A stretch of DNA of 64,000 nucleotides from Aureimonas jatrophae (lineage in GTDB: Bacteria > Pseudomonadota > Alphaproteobacteria > Rhizobiales > Rhizobiaceae). Where the stretch lies: positions 186,001 through 250,000 of the forward strand of contig NZ_FNIT01000006.1 of NCBI RefSeq assembly GCF_900104035.1, given 5' to 3'. Shown here piece by piece: positions 26,172-35,210 of this stretch (the first letter of the stretch is position 1; each line of letters begins with the position of its first letter). The position numbers and the translations under genes are program-made. The notes under the pieces are model-generated. The model did no database searches, had not been told where the DNA came from, and worked only from the letters and a program-made list of their open reading frames with translations.

Positions 26172-27479
26172 TCAGGCCCGACCGAAGACGCGCCGGAAGA
26201 TCGTGTCGACGTGCTTGGTATGATAACCGAGGTCGAACTTCTCCCGGATCTCGCTCTCGCCCAACGCCTGGGTCACCTCCGGGTCGCCCAGAAGCTCGGT
26301 CAGAAAGTCCGCGCCCTGTTCCCACACGCGCATCGCGTTGCGCTGGACGAGGCGATAGCTCTCCTCGCGCGAGAGGCCGGCCTGGGTCAGTGCCAGGAGC
26401 ACGCGTTGCGAATGGACGAGGCCCCGGAACTGGTTGAGGTTGCGCTCCATTCGCTCGGGATAGACCAGCAGCTTGTCAACGACCCCGGTGAGACGCGCGA
26501 GAGCGAAGTCGAGCGTGATCGTGGCGTCCGGCCCGATGAAGCGTTCCACGGAGGAGTGCGAGATGTCCCGCTCATGCCAGAGCGCGACGTTCTCCATCGC
26601 AGGCATCGCGAACGAGCGCACCATGCGGGCCAGGCCCGTCAGGTTCTCGGTCAGAACCGGGTTGCGCTTGTGCGGCATGGCCGAGGAGCCCTTCTGACCG
26701 GGCGAGAAGTATTCCTCGGCCTCGAGTACCTCGGTGCGCTGGAGGTGGCGAACCTCCGTTGCCAGCCGTTCCACGCAGGAGGCGATGACGCCGAGCGTCG
26801 CGAAGAACATGGCGTGCCGATCGCGCGGGATGACCTGGGTCGAGACGGGCTCCGGCTGGAGCCCCAGCGCCTTGGCGACATGCTCCTCGACGCGCGGGTC
26901 GATGTTGGCGAAGGTGCCGACGGCGCCCGAGATGGCGCAGGTCGCGACCTCCGCGCGCGCCGCGACGAGCCGCTCGCGGCAACGCGCGAACTCGGCATGG
27001 GCGAGAGCCAGCTTGACGCCGAAGGTCGTCGGCTCAGCATGAATGCCGTGGCTGCGCCCGATCGTGACAGTGTCCTTGTGCTCGAACGCGCGACGCTCCA
27101 GCGCGGCCAACAGGGCGTCGAGGTCTGACAGCAACAGATCGGCCGCGCGCGTCAGCTGGACGTTCAGGCACGTGTCGAGAACGTCCGACGAGGTCATGCC
27201 CTGATGGATGAAGCGGGCGTCCGGGCCGACGAACTCGGCCAGATGCGTCAGGAAGGCGATGACGTCGTGCTTGGTCTCGCGCTCGATCTCGTCGATGCGC
27301 TCGACATCGAAGGTGGCTGCGCCGCCCCGCTCCCAGATCGTCTTTGCGGCCTCGTGCGGGATGACGCCGATCTCGGCCAGCGCATCGCAGGCATGGGCCT
27401 CGATCTCGAACCAGATCCGGTACTTGGTCTCCTGCGACCAGATCGCGACCATCTCGGCACGGGAATAGCGGGGGATCAT
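26172..27479 (-). CDS. purB: Adenylosuccinate lyase
   Basis: A 435-residue lyase of the fumarase/aspartase superfamily that acts twice in purine synthesis, releasing fumarate from SAICAR and adenylosuccinate. The superfamily signature GSSAMPHKRNP is intact, as are TSSDVLDTCLN and the catalytic-His region GRSHGIHAEPTTFG. It starts with ATG at 27479, stands apart from the main pur operon, and is convergent with the EEP gene. Confidence 0.97.
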   Translation of the reverse strand: MIPRYSRAEMVAIWSQETKYRIWFEIEAHACDALAEIGVIPHEAAKTIWERGGAATFDVERIDEIERETKHDVIAFLTHLAEFVGPDARFIHQGMTSSDVLDTCLNVQLTRAADLLLSDLDALLAALERRAFEHKDTVTIGRSHGIHAEPTTFGVKLALAHAEFARCRERLVAARAEVATCAISGAVGTFANIDPRVEEHVAKALGLQPEPVSTQVIPRDRHAMFFATLGVIASCVERLATEVRHLQRTEVLEAEEYFSPGQKGSSAMPHKRNPVLTENLTGLARMVRSFAMPAMENVALWHERDISHSSVERFIGPDATITLDFALARLTGVVDKLLVYPERMERNLNQFRGLVHSQRVLLALTQAGLSREESYRLVQRNAMRVWEQGADFLTELLGDPEVTQALGESEIREKFDLGYHTKHVDTIFRRVFGRA

Positions 27480-27556
27480 CGTCGAGACCTTTCGCGGCAG
27501 GCTGGGGAGGAGCGTGGCCGGGCCTTAACAGACGCGCCCGCACGCCTCAACTCGCG

Positions 27557-28567
27557 CTAGCCGGCGAGCGAGGTCCAGGCCGGCAGCGTGTCGCCGGGAA
27601 GCGGCAGGGTCGCAAACACCGCGCGCGCCACCGCGCGTGCCATGACCGAAGAGGCGGCCGCCGCAACCTCCACCCGTGCGCCCCCATCCGGCACCGGTCC
27701 CCGCTCGCCGGTCGCCAATGCGAAGACGAGATCGCCGTCGTAGTCCGTATGTACGGGCCAGAGCGCCAGGGCGAAGCCGTCGTGGGCGGCCAGCGCGAGG
27801 CGGCGCGCAGAGGCCTTGTCGAGATGCAGATCCGTCGCGATCACTGCGATCGTGGTCGCCGTACCCGGCAGGGCGATCTTCGAGCGCGGAACCGCGACGT
27901 CGTCGGGCAGGGGATGGGGCAATCCGAGGCCGCCGAACTCGCCGCCGATCTCGAACGGGGCGGCGCGGAAGTGGCGCGTCGAGCCGACGAGCGGCGAGCC
28001 GAGGGCATTCACCGCGACGAGGGCTGCGATCGTGGCGCCGTTCGGGAGCTGCACCGACGCCGAGCCGAGGCCGCCGCGACACGCCGCCGTGGTCGCACCC
28101 AGCCCGGCGCCGATGCCGCCGAGCTCGAAGTCGAGCGCCGCCGCCTGGGCCGCGACAACCCCGAGATCGCGATAGGGCGAATGGTCGCCCCAGTCCTTGT
28201 CGCCGCCATTCGCAAGATCGAACAGGATCGCGGCCGGAACGATGGGCACGCGAAAGGCACCTACCGCAAAACCTCGGCCCCAGCCGCGCAGCACCGACTG
28301 AACGCCCGATGCGGCGTCGAGGCCGAAGGCCGAGCCGCCGGACAGGACCAGCGCATCGACGCCTGCGACCGTCGCGTCGGGTGCCAGGAGGTCGGTCTCG
28401 CGCGTGCCGGGCGCACCGCCCAGAACGGCGACCGAGGCCAGCGTCGGCCGATCGCACAGTATCGCCGTGACGCCGCTCCGCAGCCGCTCGCTGGATGCGT
28501 GGCCAACGCGCAACCCGGCGACGTCGGTCAGACGATTGCGGGGTCCAGCCCGCCAGCGCTCGCTCAC
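27557..28567 (-). CDS. P1 family (S58/DmpA-like) peptidase
   Basis: A 336-residue N-terminal-nucleophile-type hydrolase of the DmpA/NylC group. Family blocks are LTDVAGLRVGHAS, VLSGGSAFGLDAASGV, KDWGDHSPYRDLG, RGGLGSASVQLPNG and AALVAVNALG. The self-cleavage region reads PGTATTIAVIATD, and Thr238 is the likely new N-terminal nucleophile by comparison with NylC. Relatives hydrolyse D- or beta-amino peptides and cyclic amides. The start is GTG at 28567, overlapping the stop of the upstream substrate-binding-protein gene (GTGA), so the two are translated together. Confidence 0.88.
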   Translation of the reverse strand: MSERWRAGPRNRLTDVAGLRVGHASSERLRSGVTAILCDRPTLASVAVLGGAPGTRETDLLAPDATVAGVDALVLSGGSAFGLDAASGVQSVLRGWGRGFAVGAFRVPIVPAAILFDLANGGDKDWGDHSPYRDLGVVAAQAAALDFELGGIGAGLGATTAACRGGLGSASVQLPNGATIAALVAVNALGSPLVGSTRHFRAAPFEIGGEFGGLGLPHPLPDDVAVPRSKIALPGTATTIAVIATDLHLDKASARRLALAAHDGFALALWPVHTDYDGDLVFALATGERGPVPDGGARVEVAAAASSVMARAVARAVFATLPLPGDTLPAWTSLAG

Positions 28568-29607
28568 CCCTCGTCCTCGGGCAGAAACCGGTCGCCCTCC
28601 CATCGGTAAGCACGGAAGGGGAGGATGTCGGCCGCCCCGTCCGTTCCGAAGCGGGCGGTTCCGGCGGAGGTTTCGAACGTCCCGGATGCAAGGGTGTCCG
28701 CGAGTGGTCGGCCGGATGCCAGAGCCGACTGCGCGATCTCGACGCCCAGGCGAGCCGGCCACCCGTAACCTTCGTCGACCGGCGCCTCCTCCGATGGCGG
28801 CCAGGCCGCGTCATGGGCGGCGCTCACGGCAACGATGCCGTTCGGAAGCATCGGCTCCGTGCGCGTCTCGTCGAGCAGCGCTTCGCCGCCGACGACCGAG
28901 AGGTCGAGGCCGATCGCGGCGGCATCGCGCACGATCACCGCGACATCAGAACGACTGCCCAGAATGACGACATGCGTCACGCCGCTTTGCGCGATCCGCC
29001 GTGCCAACGCGAACTGCTTCTCCTCGGCGGGTCGAAAGTTGTCGATCAGCGCAAAACGGTATCCGTCGGCCTCCAGACGCTCCCGTATCCGATCCGCCAG
29101 GTCGCGGCCCGTCGCCGAACCGTCCTCGACGAGACCGACGGACTCCGTTCGCCAACGCTCCCGAACAAAGCGCGCCAGCGCCTCGGCTTCGTCGTCCGAA
29201 CCCGGCGCGATGCGCCATAACGGCCAGCTGTCGCTCTCGCGACGCTTCAGCAGGCGGTCGGCCCGTACGCCGACGTCGATCACCGGTATCGTCGCATCTC
29301 GCAGGATCGGCATCGCCGCCTCCAGCGCGCTGGTGCACAGAAAGCCAACGGCGATGCGGACGCCGGCGTCGCGCATCTGCGTTGCGACGCGCGCGCCGCC
29401 CTCGGCGGAGCAGCCGTCGTCGAACTCCTGGAGTTGCGCACGCTTCGGGTCGAGCGCCGCGCGCGAGCCGGCAACGAGCTGGCGACCGAGGATCTCCTCG
29501 GGACCGCTGAGCGGCGCGGCGATTCCGATGCGCGGTGGAACGCCGTCCTGGGCGGACGCGGGACCGGCAAGAACGAGGGACACGAAGAGGGCGCGAACGA
29601 GTGTCAT
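28564..29607 (-). CDS. ABC transporter substrate-binding protein, branched-chain type
   Basis: A 347-residue periplasmic binding protein (type I fold, LivJ-like). A Sec signal peptide (residues 1-19, ending GPASA) is followed by IGIAAPLSGPEEILGRQLVAGSRAAL. Two cysteines (FDDGCSAEGG, GFLCTSALEA) are placed as in branched-chain amino-acid binding proteins, where they pair. The ligand is unknown. The gene is coupled to the S58 peptidase by GTGA, and is divergent from a second binding-protein gene across 128 bp. Confidence 0.83.
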   Translation of the reverse strand: MTLVRALFVSLVLAGPASAQDGVPPRIGIAAPLSGPEEILGRQLVAGSRAALDPKRAQLQEFDDGCSAEGGARVATQMRDAGVRIAVGFLCTSALEAAMPILRDATIPVIDVGVRADRLLKRRESDSWPLWRIAPGSDDEAEALARFVRERWRTESVGLVEDGSATGRDLADRIRERLEADGYRFALIDNFRPAEEKQFALARRIAQSGVTHVVILGSRSDVAVIVRDAAAIGLDLSVVGGEALLDETRTEPMLPNGIVAVSAAHDAAWPPSEEAPVDEGYGWPARLGVEIAQSALASGRPLADTLASGTFETSAGTARFGTDGAADILPFRAYRWEGDRFLPEDEG

Positions 29608-29735
29608 GGCGGCCGTAGTCTAGTGCCTTTCACCTTGTGCTGCGAGGGCGGCTTGATTCCGGCTTGCGCGCTCCGTTAACTCGCGCCCGAGTGCGGGACC
29701 GGCGTCCCGCGCCTTGCCCACAGGAGCCCATCTCG

Positions 29736-30947
29736 ATGACAACCGGCGGCACGCTGCGCAGCCTTCTCCTCGCCACGGCCGCCCTGGCCCTCGGGCCCTC
29801 CCTGGCCCAGGCCCAGGACGTCGTCCGGATCGGCATGATCGGCGGCATCACCGGACCGATCGAAAGCCTCATGCCGCCCATCACGGAGGCCGCCCGCATG
29901 GCGGTGGGACAGGTGAACGTAGCCGGCGGTCTGGGTTCTGCGGGCGCGAAAGTGGAGATGGTGGTCGGCGACGACGGCTGCATCGACGCGGCACGTGCCT
30001 CGGCGGCGGCGGACCGGCAGGTGAACTCGGAGACCGTAGCCGGCATCGTCGGCGCCATGTGTTCCGGCGCGACGATCGCCGCCGCCAACTCGGCCGCGAT
30101 CCCGGCGAAGGTCGTGATGGTCTCGCCTTCCTCGACCTCGCCGGCCGTCACGGACCTGAAGGACAACGATCTGGTCTTCCGCACCGCGCCCTCGGATGCC
30201 TATCAGGGCGAGGTTCTGGCGCGTGTCGCCCGACGCAACAACATCGATACGGTCGCCGTGACCTACGTCAATAACGACTACGGATCGGGCTTCGCGAAGG
30301 CCTTCGAGGCGGCCTTCACGGCGGGCGGGGGAAAGGTCACGCTGTCCCAGGCCCATGAGGACGGCAAGGCCGACTACCGTCCCGAGATCGGCGCGCTCGC
30401 CTCCAGCGGCGCCGATGCGCTTGTGGTGCTCGCCTATGTCGATGGTTCGGGCGGCCGCATCATCAGCCAGGCGCGCGAGACCGGCGACTTCTCGACCTTC
30501 GTCGGTGGTGACGGCATGGTGGGCGGCAACCTCACCAACGTGGCCGGCGGAGACGAGCGGTTGATCCTGACGCGTCCAGGCGGCACGGCGGCCGGCGGAG
30601 CCGAGCGCTTCGCCGAGGCGGCAAAGGGAGCCAACCTGGACCCGGAGGCGACCTATGCCGCGACGAGTTACGACGCCGCCTTCTCGCTCCTGCTCGCGCT
30701 GGAGAAGACGGGTGGCAAGCGCGAGCGCCTTTCGGCGGCGCTTCGCGACGTCTCGTCGGCGCCCGGCGAACGCATCCTGCCGGGCGAGTGGGACAAGGCC
30801 AAGAAGCTGATCGCGGCCGGCACCGACATCGACTACGAAGGTGCATCCGGATCGCTGGAGTTCGATGCGAACGGAGACGTTCCCGGTTCCTACGACGAAG
30901 TCACGATCGAGGACGGGCAGATCAAGGTCGTCGGTCCGGCGACCTGA
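29736..30947 (+). CDS. Branched-chain-type amino acid ABC transporter substrate-binding protein
   Basis: A 403-residue periplasmic binding protein with a signal peptide (residues 1-26, ending SLAQAQ) and the type I opening IRIGMIGG-like VVRIGMIGGITGPIESLMP. Core blocks are VVGDDGCIDAARASAAADR, VSPSSTSPAVTDL, FRTAPSDAYQGEVLARVA and YVNNDYGSGFAKAFEAAF. CAGGAG lies before the ATG at 29736. It is probably the ligand receptor for the liv permease and ATPase genes about 0.5 kb downstream on the other strand; a hairpin follows its stop. Confidence 0.9.
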   Translation: MTTGGTLRSLLLATAALALGPSLAQAQDVVRIGMIGGITGPIESLMPPITEAARMAVGQVNVAGGLGSAGAKVEMVVGDDGCIDAARASAAADRQVNSETVAGIVGAMCSGATIAAANSAAIPAKVVMVSPSSTSPAVTDLKDNDLVFRTAPSDAYQGEVLARVARRNNIDTVAVTYVNNDYGSGFAKAFEAAFTAGGGKVTLSQAHEDGKADYRPEIGALASSGADALVVLAYVDGSGGRIISQARETGDFSTFVGGDGMVGGNLTNVAGGDERLILTRPGGTAAGGAERFAEAAKGANLDPEATYAATSYDAAFSLLLALEKTGGKRERLSAALRDVSSAPGERILPGEWDKAKKLIAAGTDIDYEGASGSLEFDANGDVPGSYDEVTIEDGQIKVVGPAT

Positions 30948-30968
30948 TCGACGTCTCGGCCGCATTTC

Positions 30969-31001
30969 GAAGGTCCCGAACGCTCTGCGTCCGGGACCTT
31001 C
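30969..31001. terminator. Terminator-like hairpin, possibly bidirectional
   Basis: A perfect 10-bp inverted repeat (30969-30978 / 30992-31001) with a 13-base loop lies between the convergent binding-protein and DUF3140 genes. Only weak T content flanks it on the plus strand (CGTCATTTC). Confidence 0.6.
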
Positions 31002-31002
31002 G

Positions 31003-31338
31003 TCATTTCAGGGGGTCATGTCCCCAGTTCATCAGCGAGTAGCGCCACTTGGTGTCCTCGACGTCGCCCTTGGGGCGCTGCTTCGAATGGCGGGCGATGT
31101 AGCTCACAACCTTCTTCATATGCGCCCACTGCGCGTCGGTAAGGTCGACCTTCTTGGTATGCTGGATCTCGATGATCTTGCGGCCCGATTCGTGCCCGAT
31201 CGACTCGCCACCATCCTTGGACTGGCCGACGTCCTTGGACTCGTCACTCTCCAACCAGTGCTCGATCTCCTTGGGCGTCATGTTCACGCCGTCGCGGAAC
31301 TCACGCCAGGTATCCTCGTGGTCATCCTTCGCCGTCAT
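31003..31338 (-). CDS. DUF3140 family protein
   Basis: A 111-residue soluble protein matching DUF3140 throughout: EFRDGVNMTPKEIEHWLESDES (in part NMTPKEIEHWL), ESIGHESGRKIIEI, HMKKVVSYIARH and the C-terminal RYSLMNWGHDPLK. The family is associated with DNA-binding-like small proteins of unknown role. It ends beside a hairpin shared with the convergent binding-protein gene and lies 65 bp downstream of livM on the same strand. Confidence 0.88.
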   Translation of the reverse strand: MTAKDDHEDTWREFRDGVNMTPKEIEHWLESDESKDVGQSKDGGESIGHESGRKIIEIQHTKKVDLTDAQWAHMKKVVSYIARHSKQRPKGDVEDTKWRYSLMNWGHDPLK

Positions 31339-31403
31339 GGCCGTCTCCGGGCTTCGTGGATTCGTCGAACCCGCGAATCGGCAGCCGCGTTCCATGGAGC
31401 CGC

Positions 31404-32687
31404 CTAGGGCGCGGCACGCCGCTCCGGCAGGAGCCCGTTCGGCGCGAAGCGCAGGACCAGCGTGATCGTCAATCCGATCACGAAGACGCGCATCTGGAGC
31501 GCACGGGAGTCGAGATCGGCCGGCGCCTGCCAGCCGAACCAGGCCGAGCCGAGATCGCGAGCCAGACCGAAGAGCCAGAGCGCTGCGGGTTCCGACATGG
31601 TCCAGACGACGTAGACGAAGACCGCTCCGACGATCGCGCCGCGGTTGTTGCCGGCGCCGCCCAGGATCACCATCACCCAGATCAGGAAGGTATGGTTGAG
31701 GTCTACGAATCCGGCCGGGTCGAAGATCGTCGTGAAGTGGACGAGGATCGCACCGCCCAGACCCATCAGGCCCGCCCCCAGCATGAAGATTTCCAGCCGG
31801 CGGCGGTCGACGTTCTTGCCCATGGACGAGGCGGCGATCTCGTTGTCCCGGATCGCCCGCATCATGCGGCCCCAAGGGGCATGATAGGCGCGCTCCATCA
31901 GGAGATAGACCACGAGCAGGATCACGGCCGAGAGCGCGAGATAGCTGCCGCGCGCCCAGAGGAAACCGACATCCGCGGGCGTCGGAACGGGCCAGGGCAG
32001 GGGCGAGATCGTCAGGGGACCGCGCGTCAGCCAGTCGGCGTTGCGCAGGAAGGTCTTCACGATCTGCGCGATGCCGAGCGTCGCGATCGCGAGGTAGTCG
32101 GCCCGCAGCCCGAGGCAGATGCGTCCGATGACATAGGCGAGAAAGGCCGCGACGAAGCCCGCCGCCGCCCAGCCGACGGCGACCGGCAGGCCGAAGCCTC
32201 CGACGAAGCCCGCCTCCCGCTCGATCGCCTCGATAGCCGGAGCAAAGCGGGACGTGACCACGGCAAAGGCGACGAGCGAGGCCACGATGGTCAAGGCCGA
32301 CGTCTGGCCTCGGCTGAGCCCCCAGCGGTGCGCGCGTGCCAGCATGGCCACGACGGCCACGCAGGCCCCCAGCCACAGCAGCGCTTGGCCGAGCAGCGGC
32401 GCGCCGGTGCCGGCCCAGAAGGCGTCGTTGACCGGAATCGTCAGAAGCACCGACGCGCAGGCGCCCGCCACGATGAAGCCCATGATGCCGACGTTGAAGA
32501 GGCCGGCGTAACCCCACTGGATATTGAGGCCGACCGCGATCAGCGCGTAGGCCGCGGCCTCGGCGAGCATGCGTACCGCGTATTCCGGTCCCTGGAGCGC
32601 GAACACAGCCGCGAGGATCGCGGCAAGGCCGGCTGCGATCCACAGCTCCGAGCGCGGCTTGTTCGTGATCGAAACGGCCCGGCTCAT
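31404..32687 (-). CDS. livM: Branched-chain amino acid ABC transporter permease LivM
   Basis: A 427-residue inner-membrane permease with about ten hydrophobic helices. LivM-type blocks are ALIAVGLNIQWGYAGLFNVGIMGF, shown in part as GLNIQWGYAGLFN, LGLRADYLAIATLGIAQIV, MMRAIRDNEIAASSMGKNV (the EAA-like cytoplasmic loop) and VMVILGGAGNNRGAIVGA. It pairs with LivH. Its ATG overlaps the livH stop by four bases (ATGA), in the order livG-livF-livH-livM. Confidence 0.93.
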   Translation of the reverse strand: MSRAVSITNKPRSELWIAAGLAAILAAVFALQGPEYAVRMLAEAAAYALIAVGLNIQWGYAGLFNVGIMGFIVAGACASVLLTIPVNDAFWAGTGAPLLGQALLWLGACVAVVAMLARAHRWGLSRGQTSALTIVASLVAFAVVTSRFAPAIEAIEREAGFVGGFGLPVAVGWAAAGFVAAFLAYVIGRICLGLRADYLAIATLGIAQIVKTFLRNADWLTRGPLTISPLPWPVPTPADVGFLWARGSYLALSAVILLVVYLLMERAYHAPWGRMMRAIRDNEIAASSMGKNVDRRRLEIFMLGAGLMGLGGAILVHFTTIFDPAGFVDLNHTFLIWVMVILGGAGNNRGAIVGAVFVYVVWTMSEPAALWLFGLARDLGSAWFGWQAPADLDSRALQMRVFVIGLTITLVLRFAPNGLLPERRAAP

Positions 32688-33679
32688 GCGAAGACCCTTC
32701 CCTTGAAGATGCCGGTCGGCCGGTAGATCAAGACCGCGACGAGAATCACGAAGGGCACGACGAGGCGGTACTCGTTGGGCACGAGGGCAAGGTTCGCGGG
32801 CAACTCCCACCCGACCGGTAGAACCGCGCCGAGCGGACGCAGCAGCGTCGCCACGTTGAAGACCGCCAGCGTCTCGGCGAACCCGACGACGAAGCCGCCC
32901 GCGACCGCTCCGTAGGGCTGCCCGATGCCGCCGAGGATCGCGGCGGCGAAGATCGGCAGAAGAAGGTTGTAGGCGAGGTCGGGTCGGAGTTCGACGTCGA
33001 GCGCGAGCAGCGTTCCCGCGACGGCTGCAAGGCCCCCGCCGATGATCCAGGTCGCCGCCACGACCCGCTCGATCGGAATGCCGGTCACCCTCGCCAGAGC
33101 GGGATCGTCGGCCACCGCGCGCATCGCGACGCCCAGGCGCGAGCGCGTCAGGAAGAGATGCAATGCCGTGACGAGAACGGCGGTCGCCAGCAGCAACGCC
33201 ACTTGCGGTTCGGTGACGACGATCGGCCGCCCGCCGGTCGGAATGCGAAAGATCGTCTTCGGCGCGCCGAGCGCGAGGTTCCAGGAGCCGGTGCCCGCAA
33301 AGAGACGAATCAGCCCCTGCAGCATCAGTGCGACGCCGATCGAGGCCATGACCATGACGACGGGCCGCGCACCCCGTTCGCGCAACGGGCGGTAGAAGAC
33401 GCGGTCGAGCCCCACCGCGAACCCGGCCGTGACGATCATCGAAAGCGGAAGGACGAGCAGCGCCAGCGGCAGCGGGGCGGCGATGCCGAGGCCGGATGCG
33501 ACGCCGGCCAGGATCAGCGTGACGAAGGCACCTGCGGTCATCATGTCGCCATGGGCGAAGTGGGCAAACCGCAGGATGCCGAAGATCAGAGTCACGCCGA
33601 CGGCGCCGAGCGCATAGATCGAGCCGATCACGAGGCCGCCGACGAGGCCGCGATTGATGAAGAAGACGAGATCGTCCAA
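32684..33679 (-). CDS. livH: Branched-chain amino acid ABC transporter permease LivH
   Basis: A 331-residue permease with about eight helices. Family blocks are GSIYALGAVGVTLIFGILRFAHFAHGDMM (in part LIFGILRFAHFAHGD), MRAVADDPALARVTGI and AAILGGIGQPYGAVAGGFVVG. The start appears to be TTG at 33679; no ATG or GTG fits in the first helix, and GAGG lies 14 bases upstream. Coupled to livM by a four-base overlap. Confidence 0.92.
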   Translation of the reverse strand: MDDLVFFINRGLVGGLVIGSIYALGAVGVTLIFGILRFAHFAHGDMMTAGAFVTLILAGVASGLGIAAPLPLALLVLPLSMIVTAGFAVGLDRVFYRPLRERGARPVVMVMASIGVALMLQGLIRLFAGTGSWNLALGAPKTIFRIPTGGRPIVVTEPQVALLLATAVLVTALHLFLTRSRLGVAMRAVADDPALARVTGIPIERVVAATWIIGGGLAAVAGTLLALDVELRPDLAYNLLLPIFAAAILGGIGQPYGAVAGGFVVGFAETLAVFNVATLLRPLGAVLPVGWELPANLALVPNEYRLVVPFVILVAVLIYRPTGIFKGRVFA

Positions 33680-33707
33680 GGGGGCGTTCCGGAAGCGAGG
33701 CGGGGCG

Positions 33708-34412
33708 TCAGCCGCCGAGGAAGGATCGGGCGACGTCGGGGTCGGCGAGAAGCTCGGCGCCCGTGCCGGTGAAGCGCATGCGCCCGCCGGCCAGGACGAA
33801 ACCCCGCGTCGCTATGCCGAGGGCTTGGCGAGCGTTCTGTTCGACCAGCGCCACCGTGACTCCGGTCCGGTTCACCGCCACGACGCGGTCGAACAGTTCG
33901 CTCATGTAAAGCGGCGACAGGCCGGCCGTCGGCTCGTCGAGCAGGAGGACGCTCGGGTCGCTCATCAGCGCCCGGCCGACCGCGACCATCTGGCGCTGGC
34001 CGCCCGAAAGCTCTCCCGCCGGTTGCGCACGCTTGGCTTTCAGCGGCGGGAAGATCTCGAACACGCGGTCGAGCAAGGCGGCACGCTCGCCTCGACGGAC
34101 ATAGGCACCCATGTCGAGGTTCTCCTGCACGGAGAGCGTGCGGAAGACATTGTGCTCCTGCGGCACGAAGGCGAGGCCGCGTCCGGCATGCGACTCGGTC
34201 GGCCGGTTCGCGATGTCCTCTCCGCGCAGGAGGATGCAGCCGTCCGATACGGCGAGAAGCCCGAACACGGCCTTCAGCGTGGTCGATTTGCCGGCCCCGT
34301 TCGGGCCGACGATGACGCCGATGTCGCCCTCGTCGAGCGCAAGGTCGAGCCCATTGAGGATCGGGGCGGAACCATAGCCGGCGACGACGCCCTGGAGGCT
34401 GAGGATGCTCAT
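33708..34412 (-). CDS. livF: Branched-chain amino acid ABC transporter ATP-binding protein LivF
   Basis: A 234-residue ATPase with Walker A GPNGAGKST, signature LSGGQRQM and Walker B LLLDEPTAGLSP. The loop FVPQEHNVFRTLSVQENLDMG (in part VPQEHNVFRTL) marks it as the LivF subtype. Its ATG overlaps the livG stop (ATGA), and livH follows after 28 bp. Confidence 0.93.
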   Translation of the reverse strand: MSILSLQGVVAGYGSAPILNGLDLALDEGDIGVIVGPNGAGKSTTLKAVFGLLAVSDGCILLRGEDIANRPTESHAGRGLAFVPQEHNVFRTLSVQENLDMGAYVRRGERAALLDRVFEIFPPLKAKRAQPAGELSGGQRQMVAVGRALMSDPSVLLLDEPTAGLSPLYMSELFDRVVAVNRTGVTVALVEQNARQALGIATRGFVLAGGRMRFTGTGAELLADPDVARSFLGG

Positions 34413-35206
34413 GAGCGAACGCTTCCGGTTGCGTGTCCCGTGGGCGACCCACCGAAATACGCTTCCACGACCGCCGCGTCGTTGCGCAGGTCGCCAAACG
34501 AGCCCTCGCGCATCACCGTGCCCGCCGCCATGACGATAACGGGATCGCACAAGCGGCTGATCAGATCCATGTCGTGCTCGATCACGAAGAAGGTGTAGCC
34601 GCGCTCGCGGTTCAGGCGCTCGATGCTGTCGGCGAGCGAGGCGAGAAGCGTGCGGTTCACGCCCGCCGCGATTTCGTCGAGCAGCACGACCTTGGCGTCC
34701 ACCATCATGGTGCGGCCGAGCTCGAGGAGTTTCTTCTGGCCGCCGGACAGGTTGCCCGCCAACTCCTGCGCGACATGGCCGAGACGCAGGAAGTCAACGA
34801 CCTCCTCGGCGCGCTCGCGCACCCGTCGCTCGCCCTCGCGCATTCGGCTTCCCTGTAGCCATACCGAGGCGAGGTTCTCGCCAGGCTGCGCGGCTGGCAC
34901 CATCATCAGGTTCTCGAGAACCGTCAGGCGCGAGAACTCATGCGCGATCTGGAAGGTGCGCAGGAGCCCGCGTCCGAAAAGCTCATGCGGCTTCAGTCCA
35001 TCGGTTTTTCGGCCATCGAAGCGGATCGTGCCGGACGAGGGGGCGACATTCCCGGCCACCATGTTGAAGAGCGTCGTCTTGCCCGCGCCGTTGGGCCCGA
35101 TCAGACCCGTGATCGAGCCGCGCCGAACCTGGAGCGAGCAATCGTTCACGGCCGTGATGCCGCCGAACCGTCGCGAGACGTTCTCGACCTCGATGATAGC
35201 GTCCAT
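34409..35206 (-). CDS. livG: Branched-chain amino acid ABC transporter ATP-binding protein LivG
   Basis: A 265-residue ATPase with Walker A GPNGAGKTTLFNMVAG, the LivG-typical GLLRTFQIAHEFSRLTVLENLM (in part RTFQIAHEFSRLTV), signature NLSGGQKKLLELGR and a variant Walker B LLDEIAAGVNRTL, where Ile replaces the usual Pro. The C-terminal extension VIVMAAGTVMREG is present. It heads the livG-livF-livH-livM run, 4 bp after the GNAT gene. Confidence 0.92.
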   Translation of the reverse strand: MDAIIEVENVSRRFGGITAVNDCSLQVRRGSITGLIGPNGAGKTTLFNMVAGNVAPSSGTIRFDGRKTDGLKPHELFGRGLLRTFQIAHEFSRLTVLENLMMVPAAQPGENLASVWLQGSRMREGERRVRERAEEVVDFLRLGHVAQELAGNLSGGQKKLLELGRTMMVDAKVVLLDEIAAGVNRTLLASLADSIERLNRERGYTFFVIEHDMDLISRLCDPVIVMAAGTVMREGSFGDLRNDAAVVEAYFGGSPTGHATGSVRS

Positions 35207-35210
35207 GAGG

